Shown here in pieces: positions 39,739-47,796 of a DNA stretch of 64,000 nucleotides. Under the pieces are notes generated by a model. The model was not told the origin of the DNA and searched no databases. It was given only the letters and a program-made list of their open reading frames with translations. This stretch comes from Pseudomonadaceae bacterium SI-3 (GTDB lineage Bacteria; Pseudomonadota; Gammaproteobacteria; Pseudomonadales; Pseudomonadaceae), in the NCBI GenBank assembly GCA_004010935.1, contig CP026511.1, positions 4,092,001 through 4,156,000 of the forward strand. Reading direction: 5' to 3'. A program made the position numbers and the translations under genes. Numbering within the stretch: position 1 is the stretch's first letter; every line of letters starts with the position of its first letter.

Positions 39739-40666
39739 CCGACACGAAATCCGGCAACAAGCGTACGCTGGCTTGCGGCCTCGCGTTCTGCTGTCGAGAG
39801 AGTTAAGCCTTTTTTTCAACCTTGATTTCAGCAAGATTCCAGCAAGCAAACGCCCCCAGGCGCTCCAGCAACAATTGCTGCTGCTCTCTCCCTTCAGCGA
39901 GCCTGGCCATTACGCGAACTGGCAGGACGGGCGTGCTCAGCTGTGGATCTGGGACCAGGCTGCGCTGCTGCAGCGCGTGCCGCAAGCCGCGCGCTACAGC
40001 ATCCTGCCGGATTCCGCGCTGAGCCTGACCAACTCGCTCACCGACGGCGAACGCATGGTGTCAGGCATCAATGGGCTTGAATGGCAGCGCTGGCGAGACG
40101 GCCAGCTGATCGACAGCCGCTGGACCACCAACGCCACATCCGAGCTGCCGCAACTCGACCTCGACCTGACCCAACGCAGCCCGCTGCAGGCAGCCGATCG
40201 CCAGCTCGTGCAACGCATGGCCCTGGCGGGCGTCGCCGCCATTCTGTTCGCGGCCCTGCTGATCCAGTCAGGCGCCTGGCTGGACTTGAGCCGGCAGCAG
40301 GAGCAGCTCGCTATCCAACTGTCGGAACTCGAGGAAGGCAGCCAACTCCAGGCGCAAGCGCGACGGCGCGTCCTGCAAAGCCGGGACCGCTGGCTCACCC
40401 GTCAGGCACTGTTCAGCCACCGCCAGGGCGAATTGATTGCGCGTATTGGCGAAGCATTACCATCCAGCGCCAGCCTCTGGCAGCGCTACGACTACCAGCC
40501 CGGCCGCCTGCAGATTTTCCTCCTCGACCCGAGCCCGGACCCGCGCGACTACGTCCGCCGCCTGGATGAAACCGGGCTGGTCGATAGCGTCCAGGTACAA
40601 CCCGAGCCGCGTAACAACATGGTGACGCTGCAGGCCGTCCCCTTTGCCGCCGGAGCCAATCGATGA
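39662..40666 (+). CDS. gspL: GspL-type inner-membrane secretion protein
   Basis: 334 residues from a TTG start that overlaps gspK by 77 bp (start uncertain). An N-terminal cytoplasmic region (~1-175) is followed by one membrane segment (~180-205, ALAGVAAILFAALLIQSGAW) and a periplasmic part with a coiled coil and ferredoxin-like fold. This matches the PilN-like/XpsL layout; GspL ties the GspE ATPase to the platform. Position K-L-M supports the call; the protein is short relative to canonical GspL. Confidence 0.8.
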   Translation: MTTSSLAARLSQWLSRRCSSQQWTVDRHEIRQQAYAGLRPRVLLSRELSLFFNLDFSKIPASKRPQALQQQLLLLSPFSEPGHYANWQDGRAQLWIWDQAALLQRVPQAARYSILPDSALSLTNSLTDGERMVSGINGLEWQRWRDGQLIDSRWTTNATSELPQLDLDLTQRSPLQAADRQLVQRMALAGVAAILFAALLIQSGAWLDLSRQQEQLAIQLSELEEGSQLQAQARRRVLQSRDRWLTRQALFSHRQGELIARIGEALPSSASLWQRYDYQPGRLQIFLLDPSPDPRDYVRRLDETGLVDSVQVQPEPRNNMVTLQAVPFAAGANR

Positions 40667-41256
40667 GCGCCTGGCTGCGGCGTGAATGGGCGCAGGCCCG
40701 CGAGCAACTCGACGCCAACCCACGGCTGCGCCTGGGCGTGTTGGCGATCCCACTGATCGCCCTGCTGTATCTGAACCTGCTGCTGGGCGATGCGCGCAGC
40801 GAGCAACAGCAGGCCATTCGCGATATCCAGGAACAACTTCTTGATGCCGGCCAGCTGGCCGGGCAGGACGAATGGGTCGAGCGCCTTGACCAGGCGCGTG
40901 CCCGACTCGACGATCAGGCCAAGCGCCATTTCGGCAGTGCCGACAGTGAAGCCTTTGCCCGCGCCGACATACAGGCCAGCGCCCAGGCGCTACTTGCCGA
41001 ACAGAACCTCGAACAGATCCGCATCGAGGTTTCGACCGCGGGCAAGGCCGACCCCGCAACCGGACTGATTCCGCTGCAACTGCGCCTGGCGGGCAATGCA
41101 CAGGGCGAACAGCTCTATGCACTGATCACTGCCATGGAGACTGCCAAACCCACCTATCGCATCGACAACCTGAACGTGCAGGCACAGCGCGACAGCCACT
41201 TGGTCTTCTCGTTAATCGGCACCGCTTGGTACCGCCCTTGGAGCAGCGCCGAATGA
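40663..41256 (+). CDS. gspM: GspM-type inner-membrane secretion protein
   Basis: 197 residues. One membrane segment (residues ~25-42, LGVLAIPLIALLYLNLLL) is followed by a periplasmic coiled coil and a PilO-like ferredoxin fold (QLRLAGNAQGEQLYALITAME). It partners with GspL in the inner-membrane platform. The start overlaps the gspL stop (ATGA), and its stop overlaps gspN the same way. Confidence 0.83.
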   Translation: MSAWLRREWAQAREQLDANPRLRLGVLAIPLIALLYLNLLLGDARSEQQQAIRDIQEQLLDAGQLAGQDEWVERLDQARARLDDQAKRHFGSADSEAFARADIQASAQALLAEQNLEQIRIEVSTAGKADPATGLIPLQLRLAGNAQGEQLYALITAMETAKPTYRIDNLNVQAQRDSHLVFSLIGTAWYRPWSSAE

Positions 41257-41717
41257 ATGCGCGACTGATCCTGGCTGCACTGACACTGGTGCTCGGCCTG
41301 CCGCTGATCGGCTACCTCTGGCCACAGCCGACGCCCAGCGCCCTGCAGGATACCGAAGAAGGCTGGGCTTGGCCTGAGGCCGCCAGCGAGACGCCACGCG
41401 CCGAGCTGCCGGAAAACCTTGCCAACTATTGGCCGGGCAAAAAGCCGACCAACAGCACTGAAGCGGACCCGGCGTCAGCCGATAGCCAGCGTGGGGCGAC
41501 ACAGCATGACTGGAAGCTGATCGGCGTGATTCGCCAGGGCAGCAGCCTCAGCGCCCTGGTGCAGGATCCGCAGCAGAACATCCTTACGCTCAGACCCGGT
41601 GACCGGCTGGATGAGCAACGCCGCGTAAGCGAATTGAAGCCGACGTCCCTGCTCTGGCGGGATGACGAAGGCGGCACTGGCGAGTTGCCGCTCTATCCCG
41701 AGCCAGCCGCAGAATAG
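41253..41717 (+). CDS. gspN: GspN/XpsN-type protein with GspC-like HR domain
   Basis: 154 residues. A short N-terminal membrane segment (LILAALTLVLGLPLIGYL) precedes a linker and an HR-like domain (WKLIGVIRQGSSLSALVQD, LTLRPGDRL) resembling the part of GspC that touches the secretin N0 domain. In Xanthomonas the gene at this position is xpsN. It is much smaller than enterobacterial GspN and probably replaces GspC, as no other gspC is present. The start overlaps gspM. Confidence 0.75.
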   Translation: MNARLILAALTLVLGLPLIGYLWPQPTPSALQDTEEGWAWPEAASETPRAELPENLANYWPGKKPTNSTEADPASADSQRGATQHDWKLIGVIRQGSSLSALVQDPQQNILTLRPGDRLDEQRRVSELKPTSLLWRDDEGGTGELPLYPEPAAE

Positions 41718-41740
41718 AAAAACCCCGGAACATACCGGGG
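41718..41740 (-). terminator. hairpin with T-tract in antisense orientation, between gspN and gspD
   Basis: CCCCGG-AACATA-CCGGGG forms a six-pair stem. Read on the minus strand it is followed by TTTTT, the form of an intrinsic terminator. On the plus strand, the direction of the gsp genes, no U-tract follows. It might block antisense transcription or pause sense polymerase before gspD. Confidence 0.5.
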
Positions 41741-41763
41741 CCGCCGACATTACGAGAATCTAC

Positions 41764-43995
41764 ATGACCTCCAACGCTCAGCCCGGCCAGCTCCGCTGCC
41801 GCCTCTCGCGCTTCCCTCTCAGTTTGCTCACGCTGGCCGTTATGCTGAGCGGCTGCGCCATCGATCCCAGCCCTACGCCACTGCCCGAGCCGATTCGCCC
41901 GCCGCAGCAGCAGGAAGCCTACGATGCCAACCTGCAGCAGGGCTCGGTGCGTGACGAACAGACGCTCAAGGCGCAGCGCTTTCAGACCACGCCCGGCCGG
42001 GTGCGCAGCGGCCCGACCTATGTCGAGGCCAGCGCCGATGCCCTGGGCCAGGACCTCACCGGCCCGGCAATTAGCCTGAACCTGAACAACTTCCCGCTGC
42101 CGGCTTTCATCAACGAAGTGTTCGGCAACCGCCTTGGCCTGTCTTTCAGCATCGCCCCCGCGCTTCAGAGCAAGAGCGACCTGGTATCGCTGCGCCTGAA
42201 CGAGCCCCAACCCCCGGCCGACATCTTCGCCACGGCTCGCTTCGTATTGAATGATTATGGCGTTGCCATCGCCGAGCGCGAGGGCGTGCTGTATTTCCAG
42301 GTCGCCGACAACACCGCCAATGACAGCCTGCCGCTGTTGGTCAGCGGCAGCGCCCTTCCCGATGTGCCCATGTCGCACCGCCCGGTGTTTCAGCAGATCC
42401 CCATGCGCGTAGTACGCGCTGACTCGATGGTCAGCTGGCTTAACGAAATGTTCGCCGGAAGCAGCTTGCAGGTCAGCAGCGATGCCATCACGAATTCCGT
42501 ACTGTTGCGCGGCCCTATCGACCTCATACGCCAAGCCAGCCAAGCCATAGAAGTGTTCGATAAGCCGGCACTCAAGGGTAGCCACAGCATGGCCATCAGC
42601 CCGGTTTATTCGGACGCAGATGCCCTCGGGAATGCCTTGATTAGCGTCTTGCGAGCAGAAGGATACGACGTGTCTGAAAGCCCGCCGCTTGGTGGTGTTA
42701 CCGTCTTGAGACTCAAGGACCTGCAGCGCTTGATCATATTTGCCGCAGACCCTGAAGTTCTCAATACAGCCAGGCACTGGGTGGAACTGCTCGATCGCCA
42801 GAGCCAGGAGCAGGTCGAAAGCGGCCTGTTTGTCTATCAGGTGCGCAACACTCAGGCTGCCGGCATTGCGACGATGCTTGGCGCGCTCGGCTACAGCGCC
42901 AGCATCCCAGATACAGGGCTGAACAACAGCAATACCAGCAGCGCAACGGGCAATAGCGCAAGCAGCCTGACCGGAAGCTCAGGCTTTGGCAGCACCTCAG
43001 GCAGCCGCGGTGCAAATAACAGTGTCAGCAGCGGGCCTACGACAATCCAAGGCAACCCCGAGCAAGGCAATGTCGTGGTAGACGCCAACCGCAACGCCAT
43101 TATTTACAAGGGCAGCGGCCAGCAGTGGCTACAGCTGCGTCCACTACTCGAAGAACTGGACCGCCCCGTGCCCTCGGTGATGATCGATGTGCTCTTGGCG
43201 GAGGTAAACATCAACGACCGCGAGGGCCTGGGTATCGACTGGCGTAACATCACCGCCAGCATCGGCGCTACAGACCTGATCCTCGGCACCGCGAATGGCA
43301 TCGGTGCCAGCGGTCTGAATATCAGCGCACTGAACAGCGCCGGCCAGACCAAAGCGGCGCTCAACGCCTTCTATGAAAACAAGCAGGCCGTGATCCGCTC
43401 CAGCCCCAAGCTGATGGTTCGCAGCGGCGAGGAAGCCCATATCGAAGTGGGTAATGAGATCCCAGTTGTAACCGGTACCACGCAGTCTACTGACACAACC
43501 AATGCCCCAATCACCCAGACAGTGCAATACCGGAAGACCGGAGTATTGCTCAGTATAAAGCCCACGGTGCAGGCCAGCGGCGTGGTCGACCTGCAAGTCA
43601 GCCAGGAACTATCGGAGAGCACCGATACCGGGACCGGCGCAAGCCTCACACCCATCATCAACAACCGCAAGGTAGAAACCACCCTGACGCTGCGTGACGG
43701 CGGCTCCGTGATGCTGGCTGGCCTGATCTCCAGCAGCAAGGGCCGCGGTGATACCGGTGTGCCGCTACTGGGCGATATTCCCTGGGTGGGCAACCTGTTC
43801 AAATCCCAGAGCGCCAGCGAGAACCGCACCGAGCTGATCGTGATGATCATCCCCTACATCATTCGCGACTTCGACGAGGCACAGAGCCTCACGAGCAGCT
43901 ATCAGGAACGTCTGCCTCTGAACAGCGCACCAGACCTGGACCGTCGCGGCTTCAACAGGCTCCCCGAAGCCAATCCCACACCACCCACCCTGTAG
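41764..43995 (+). CDS. gspD: type II secretion outer-membrane secretin GspD (lipoprotein)
   Basis: 743 residues from ATG 41764. A signal peptide ends in a lipobox (LAVMLSGC, Cys31), so the secretin is itself lipidated, as I recall for Xanthomonas XpsD; no separate pilotin gene is seen. N0-N3 domains occupy ~100-470, with a Ser/Gly/Asn-rich loop at ~395-440. The secretin core follows, with VPSVMIDVLLAEV and GVLLSIKPTV. The C-terminal gate-type motif GDTGVPLLGDIPWVGNLFK is present. It is the last gene of the gsp run; a REP element overlaps its stop codon. Confidence 0.96.
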   Translation: MTSNAQPGQLRCRLSRFPLSLLTLAVMLSGCAIDPSPTPLPEPIRPPQQQEAYDANLQQGSVRDEQTLKAQRFQTTPGRVRSGPTYVEASADALGQDLTGPAISLNLNNFPLPAFINEVFGNRLGLSFSIAPALQSKSDLVSLRLNEPQPPADIFATARFVLNDYGVAIAEREGVLYFQVADNTANDSLPLLVSGSALPDVPMSHRPVFQQIPMRVVRADSMVSWLNEMFAGSSLQVSSDAITNSVLLRGPIDLIRQASQAIEVFDKPALKGSHSMAISPVYSDADALGNALISVLRAEGYDVSESPPLGGVTVLRLKDLQRLIIFAADPEVLNTARHWVELLDRQSQEQVESGLFVYQVRNTQAAGIATMLGALGYSASIPDTGLNNSNTSSATGNSASSLTGSSGFGSTSGSRGANNSVSSGPTTIQGNPEQGNVVVDANRNAIIYKGSGQQWLQLRPLLEELDRPVPSVMIDVLLAEVNINDREGLGIDWRNITASIGATDLILGTANGIGASGLNISALNSAGQTKAALNAFYENKQAVIRSSPKLMVRSGEEAHIEVGNEIPVVTGTTQSTDTTNAPITQTVQYRKTGVLLSIKPTVQASGVVDLQVSQELSESTDTGTGASLTPIINNRKVETTLTLRDGGSVMLAGLISSSKGRGDTGVPLLGDIPWVGNLFKSQSASENRTELIVMIIPYIIRDFDEAQSLTSSYQERLPLNSAPDLDRRGFNRLPEANPTPPTL

Positions 43996-44016
43996 GAGCG
44001 GGCCACGCCCGCGAAC
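43991..44016. repeat. REP element overlapping the gspD stop
   Basis: TGTAGGAGCGGGCCACGCCCGCGAA is a textbook Pseudomonas REP: GTAGGAGC head, GC-rich palindrome, GCGAA tail. Its first bases include the gspD TAG stop. Such elements can stabilise the 3' end of the upstream message. Confidence 0.85.
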
Positions 44017-44149
44017 CGGTGCCACACCACAACCGGGGCCATCCCGCACACCTTGCACGGCCCCGCCACACTGCCCTCGCCACCAGCCCGCCACACCTCA
44101 GCGCCCTAACCTCGCTTCAACGCCATTCCACCCCCTGCAATCGCCCCGC

Positions 44150-44177
44150 CTGCAGGAGCAGCCCATGGCCGCGAACC
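44150..44177. repeat. REP element, second copy
   Basis: CTGCAGGAGCAGCCCATGGC followed by CGCGAA is a diverged copy of the REP at the gspD stop, in the same orientation. Confidence 0.75.
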
Positions 44178-44261
44178 GCCCCCACCAAACCAAAGCCATG
44201 CCTTACACAACCCCACAGGCGCATACGACACCCGCACCACAACCGCACACCCACCCCTCCC

Positions 44262-44286
44262 CGTAGGAGCGGCCCATGGCCGTGAA
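44262..44286. repeat. REP element, third copy
   Basis: CGTAGGAGCGGCCCATGGCC followed by GTGAA is a third same-orientation REP copy. The spacing between copies is about 160 and 112 bp. Confidence 0.78.
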
Positions 44287-44601
44287 CCTGCACTGCTTCC
44301 AGAACACCGCCCCTACCGCGCCACCATCAGCCCCCACTAACCCAGCCCACATTTCCAAAAGCAGAGTGTGCGCCTCGGCACCACTAGCAACACCCCCAAA
44401 CCAGGTGATGACACAGGAATTAAACCACCACCCTCATCGCCAGCCATACGGCGCCATCTATCTGTCGGCATATCCGCACAAAGCCGACAAACGGCTCAAT
44501 TCCCCGCTAAACCCGCACCAACTCTAGGCCTTACCGCTTAACAGCCGTGATATTGACGGCAATATTTGGTCGTATAAGCCATCAGAGCTAATCCTTTATA
44601 C

Positions 44602-44629
44602 TTGCACTTTGATACCGGATCGATATCAT
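44602..44629 (+). promoter_or_regulatory. candidate sigma-70 promoter of the S-layer-like gene
   Basis: TTGCAC (-35) and TATCAT (-10) are separated by 16 bp. Transcription would begin near 44636 and give a leader of about 140 nt, which contains the inverted repeats described separately. Another pair, TTGACG/TATAAG (44553-44578), has too short a spacer (14 bp). Confidence 0.5.
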
Positions 44630-44670
44630 CCACCTCGGCCAACCCCTGGGGGGGAGACCCACCCGCCGAA

Positions 44671-44747
44671 TGCCGCTCGTTCCCTTCCGGAAGAGAGCGA
44701 GCACCCGTAAACGGCAGGTGAAAGGACGGTTCGAAGGACTTCGAACC
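44671..44747 (+). promoter_or_regulatory. structured 5' leader of the S-layer-like gene
   Basis: Nested complementary segments: TGCCG (44671-44675) with CGGCA (44712-44716); GCTCG (44675-44679) with CGAGC (44698-44702), enclosing TTCCGGAA. Then comes a perfect 9-bp stem GGTTCGAAG-GA-CTTCGAACC (44728-44747), 28 bp before the ATG. It could be an mRNA-stabilising leader or an operator-like palindrome. I do not recognise a known riboswitch. Confidence 0.6.
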
Positions 44748-44775
44748 AACACAACATTTGGAGTGACTCCGCATC

Positions 44776-46191
44776 ATGAAAAAGACACTACTCGCCCTGG
44801 CAGTTTCTGCCCTGAGCATCAACGCATTCGCAGCTAACGTTGACTTCACCGCTGCCTCGCCAGCCGTAAATACCATCGCAACCGAGCTGTCCCTGCCGGC
44901 AAGCAACCTTGTCACCACTGCGGACACCTTGACTTGGGATCTGGGCTTCTCGGTTACCACCGCGACCCAGCGTTACATCAAAGTTTCCCTGACAAATGGT
45001 GCTAAGTTCACGAACGCCCCAGGCGTCACAGCTGGCGCTGCTGCTGGCGCGCTCTCCCAAGGCGGCGCAGGCCAGAGCTTCGTTATCATGGAAGTCACTC
45101 CAGCCGCAAACTTGGCACCGACTGATGATGTCGTCCTAACCCTGAATAACCTAACCCTGACTGGCAAAAACGAAGTCGGCGTTAGCTACCAGCTTTTCGA
45201 GACCGCTGTTGATGCCGTCAATGGCACCAACGCACTGGTTAACGTAGCTGCCAAGCCTTACATCAAATTCGGCACTGGCCTGGTTGCTACCTTCCAGCCT
45301 TTCAGCGTTCAGCGCGTAATCGATGTTGCGGCTAACCCCACGTCCACCGCTTTCACTGGCGCCCTGGATGCCAACAGCGCCAAGATCGGCGCGGTCGCGA
45401 TCGACGCAGTTCCAAGCTTGGTCAACTACAGCATGGCGCCCGTTACTCTTGCCAGCCTCGTAGGTGCAGGCACCGCGCTGGAAGTCGAAGGCGACTTCTC
45501 TGCAGGCCTGAAAACTGCTGGCGCGCTGGTCCCAGCTGCTGTGAAGCTTGCCGGTGATGCAACTGACGCTACTGGCACTCCGGCCAGCTCGCTGACTTCG
45601 ACCAAGGCCACATTCGTAATCGACGCAACAGTGCTAGGCAACCCGGCCACTCCAGCTTATGTTGACGTTGTTTACCACGTTGCCGGCGGCGCAGCCAACA
45701 CCATCGCACCGTCCAGCTACACCGCTAACTACAAGGTCGTTCCGGCTGCTAACACTACTACTGCTGGCGTGAACATCGGCAAGATTGGTGAGCTGGCCAA
45801 GAACGGCGCTTCCCAGTACGTTGACCTCGCTCTGAAGCCGGGCGGCGCTTACGAGAACTTCGTTCGTATCTCCAACAAGACCAACGTTGCCGGTAATGTT
45901 TACATCACCGTCATCGCTGACAATGGTGCCCAGCAGACCATCAACCTGAGCGACATCGCTGGTCAGTCCGCGTCCCTGGCTGCCCGTTCCTCCACCACTC
46001 AGATCAGCGTCAAGCAGATCTTCGACGCTGCCGCCGCCAAAGGGCTGGTATTGGCCGGTGAGGGCAAGCTGCGCCTACTGGTTGATGGTGAGTTCCCGGC
46101 TACCGGCACCACCACCAATGCCAACGATTACGGCCTGAGCGTTCAGAGCTACACCGTTGCCAAAGACGGCAACAGCTTCGCCACTTTCTAA
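44776..46191 (+). CDS. abundant secreted protein, S-layer-like composition
   Basis: 471 residues. A Sec signal peptide (MKKTLLALAVSALSINAFA) is followed by an Ala/Thr/Val/Asn-rich, strand-rich mature protein with no Cys, a single Trp and very few His or Met. The sequence ends in Phe (SFATF). Codons are strongly biased toward those of highly expressed genes. The ribosome binding site is strong (GGAGTGA), and a strong terminator follows. I recognise no named domain. Composition, expression signals and position directly after the secretion operon suggest a surface or S-layer-like substrate of that system (inference). An outer-membrane barrel is the main alternative because of the terminal Phe. 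Confidence 0.65.
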   Translation: MKKTLLALAVSALSINAFAANVDFTAASPAVNTIATELSLPASNLVTTADTLTWDLGFSVTTATQRYIKVSLTNGAKFTNAPGVTAGAAAGALSQGGAGQSFVIMEVTPAANLAPTDDVVLTLNNLTLTGKNEVGVSYQLFETAVDAVNGTNALVNVAAKPYIKFGTGLVATFQPFSVQRVIDVAANPTSTAFTGALDANSAKIGAVAIDAVPSLVNYSMAPVTLASLVGAGTALEVEGDFSAGLKTAGALVPAAVKLAGDATDATGTPASSLTSTKATFVIDATVLGNPATPAYVDVVYHVAGGAANTIAPSSYTANYKVVPAANTTTAGVNIGKIGELAKNGASQYVDLALKPGGAYENFVRISNKTNVAGNVYITVIADNGAQQTINLSDIAGQSASLAARSSTTQISVKQIFDAAAAKGLVLAGEGKLRLLVDGEFPATGTTTNANDYGLSVQSYTVAKDGNSFATF

Positions 46192-46220
46192 GCTTTATTT
46201 GAAAGCGGTTTAGCTGGATG

Positions 46221-46251
46221 AAAGGGCAGCCCACGGGCTGCCCTTTTCTTT
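46221..46251 (+). terminator. intrinsic terminator of the S-layer-like gene
   Basis: A 12-bp stem, AAAGGGCAGCCC-AC-GGGCTGCCCTTT, is followed by TCTTTG, 30 bp after the stop. This is a strong rho-independent terminator and makes the secreted-protein gene a single-gene unit. Confidence 0.92.
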
Positions 46252-46383
46252 GTCTGTAACCGACAGCTATCGCACCAACGACTCATATCGTAACGTCCCG
46301 TACACCGCTGCTGATGCGCACCATGGTTTAATAGTTTCCGACCAAGCCTGATACTACGGCGCCCGTACCAGATCGAAACGCAG

Positions 46384-47451
46384 ATGACGACTCCTTCATC
46401 ACCGACTGCTCGTAAGCTTCCCGCTGCCGACGGAATACGCGGCGCTGCCTGTCTTATAGTGCTGGTCATGCATGGCCTGAGCTTTTGCTGGCCGCAAATA
46501 TTTCCTGAGCTTAGGGGCGGTGGTAAGTATGGCGTCTGGCTGTTCTTCGTGCTCAGCGCCTTTCTGCTTACCCTGCGCTTGCAACAAAAAGGGTTCGGCG
46601 TCGGCAATCTTGTCGATTACGCCCTGGGCCGCAGCCTGCGCATCCTGCCCCTCTATGCACTGGCGTGCCTGTTCTATTTCGCAGTTGGCCACGGCATTCA
46701 GACCACCGAGCAACTGTGGTCAGCCCTGACTTTCCAGCAAGGCTTTATCCACCTCTGGACCATTCCGGTGGAGTTCAAGTTTTATCTGTTATTGCCACCG
46801 CTTGCGTGGGCCGGACTGGCGCTGCAACGGCGCCTCGGCAGCGCAGGCTCGCTGATCGGGGCGGTCGCTTTGCTAGTTGCGCAACAAGCACTCTGGCCCT
46901 ATTGGGCGACGCCTGAGAGTTCAGCCAATACGCGCTGGTACATTCCGTCCTTTCTTTTTGGCATCCTGGCAGCTCTACTGCTGCCGGCAATGCGCAGTCT
47001 GCCCCGACATAGGCTGGCTACGCCCTCTGCGCTGTTTACCCTGGGCGTATTGTGCTTGGCACTTCCCGGCGCTCGGCTATGGCTGTTCGGGACGCCCCTA
47101 AGCGGTGACCTTCTGGACAAGCATCTGTACCTCAGCCTGCTCTGGGCTGTTTTCGTCCTGCTGCTGGTAGACGGCGACGGAATCGTGGGGCGATGGCTGT
47201 GTAGCCGTCCGATGGCGTTTCTCGGCGCCATCAGCTATTCAGCCTACCTATTCCACTTGCTTGTCATGCTGCCCATAACCACACGCTGGCCAGAGCAACC
47301 AGCAGCGTTTGCCGCGTCCATCATTCTTTCCGTTGCGGCCGGAGCATTGGGCTACTACCTGGCCGAACGCCCGCTTGAACAGGCGCGCAAGCGAATGGCA
47401 GGGTCATTCCAGCGGGCAAGCCGGAGTGAGTCACAATCGCCATCCAATTAA
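46384..47451 (+). CDS. acyltransferase 3 family membrane protein
   Basis: 355 residues with about ten membrane segments. The acyltransferase-3 start is visible (ADGIRGAACLIVLVMHG, with the family's conserved Arg and His), as is KYGVWLFFVLSAFLL. Such proteins O-acetylate cell-surface sugars, often O-antigen (OafA-like), but the C-terminal SGNH domain is absent. The neighbouring O-polysaccharide genes make an O-acetyltransferase role likely (inference). It faces the end of the giant glycosyltransferase gene. Confidence 0.85.
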   Translation: MTTPSSPTARKLPAADGIRGAACLIVLVMHGLSFCWPQIFPELRGGGKYGVWLFFVLSAFLLTLRLQQKGFGVGNLVDYALGRSLRILPLYALACLFYFAVGHGIQTTEQLWSALTFQQGFIHLWTIPVEFKFYLLLPPLAWAGLALQRRLGSAGSLIGAVALLVAQQALWPYWATPESSANTRWYIPSFLFGILAALLLPAMRSLPRHRLATPSALFTLGVLCLALPGARLWLFGTPLSGDLLDKHLYLSLLWAVFVLLLVDGDGIVGRWLCSRPMAFLGAISYSAYLFHLLVMLPITTRWPEQPAAFAASIILSVAAGALGYYLAERPLEQARKRMAGSFQRASRSESQSPSN

Positions 47452-47796
47452 CCAGGCCCTTCGAGAACAATAAAAGGAGACTCCGCAGCCTGCGCCGCGC
47501 TGATTTCAGCAAACCGCTACCAAGCTTCGTCAGATTCTCAAGCGCAGCGTGCCGTACCTAAGCTCAAAGCCAATAAGGCCGGCGCAGGATTAGCGGTTGA
47601 CGGCCACGCACGCACCGCTGCCCACCCGAGTGCTTCACTCGTGTCAGGCGCCAGCGTCGAACGCATAACCTGCTGGACTAGTGGGAGCAGCCATGTACTG
47701 CGGCAAGCCCGCCGCTGGGGCTGGTGGCCCGAGCGGCAAGACTCTGACTCTGCTTCGGCGGCTTCGGCGCGCCGGGGTGCGCCGGGGTGCGCCTCT
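47452..47796. other. intergenic region between the acyltransferase and the giant gene
   Basis: 345 bp between two convergent genes with no credible ORF. It contains a degenerate REP-like stretch (GTGGGAGCAGCCATG, from 47681) and a 10-bp direct repeat GCCGGGGTGC (47771-47790). No classical terminator with a T-tract is evident. Confidence 0.7.
47771..47790. repeat. 10-bp tandem direct repeat
   Basis: GCCGGGGTGC occurs twice in a row just past the stop of the giant glycosyltransferase gene, flanked by further GCGCC partial units. Confidence 0.85.

Larger units (their letters stand above)
43996..44775. other. intergenic REP-rich spacer and leader of the S-layer-like gene
   Basis: A 780 bp stretch without a convincing gene. 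Its first ~530 bp are extremely C/A-rich and G-poor on the plus strand and hold three same-orientation REP elements. The last ~200 bp hold a candidate promoter and a structured leader for the secreted-protein gene. The 83-codon ORF at 44276-44527 has no recognisable features and lacks a ribosome binding site. Confidence 0.75.

Noticed and set aside
44553..44578. TTGACG/TATAAG as promoter of the S-layer-like gene
   Set aside because: The hexamers are good but the spacer is only 14 bp; the pair at 44602-44629 fits better.
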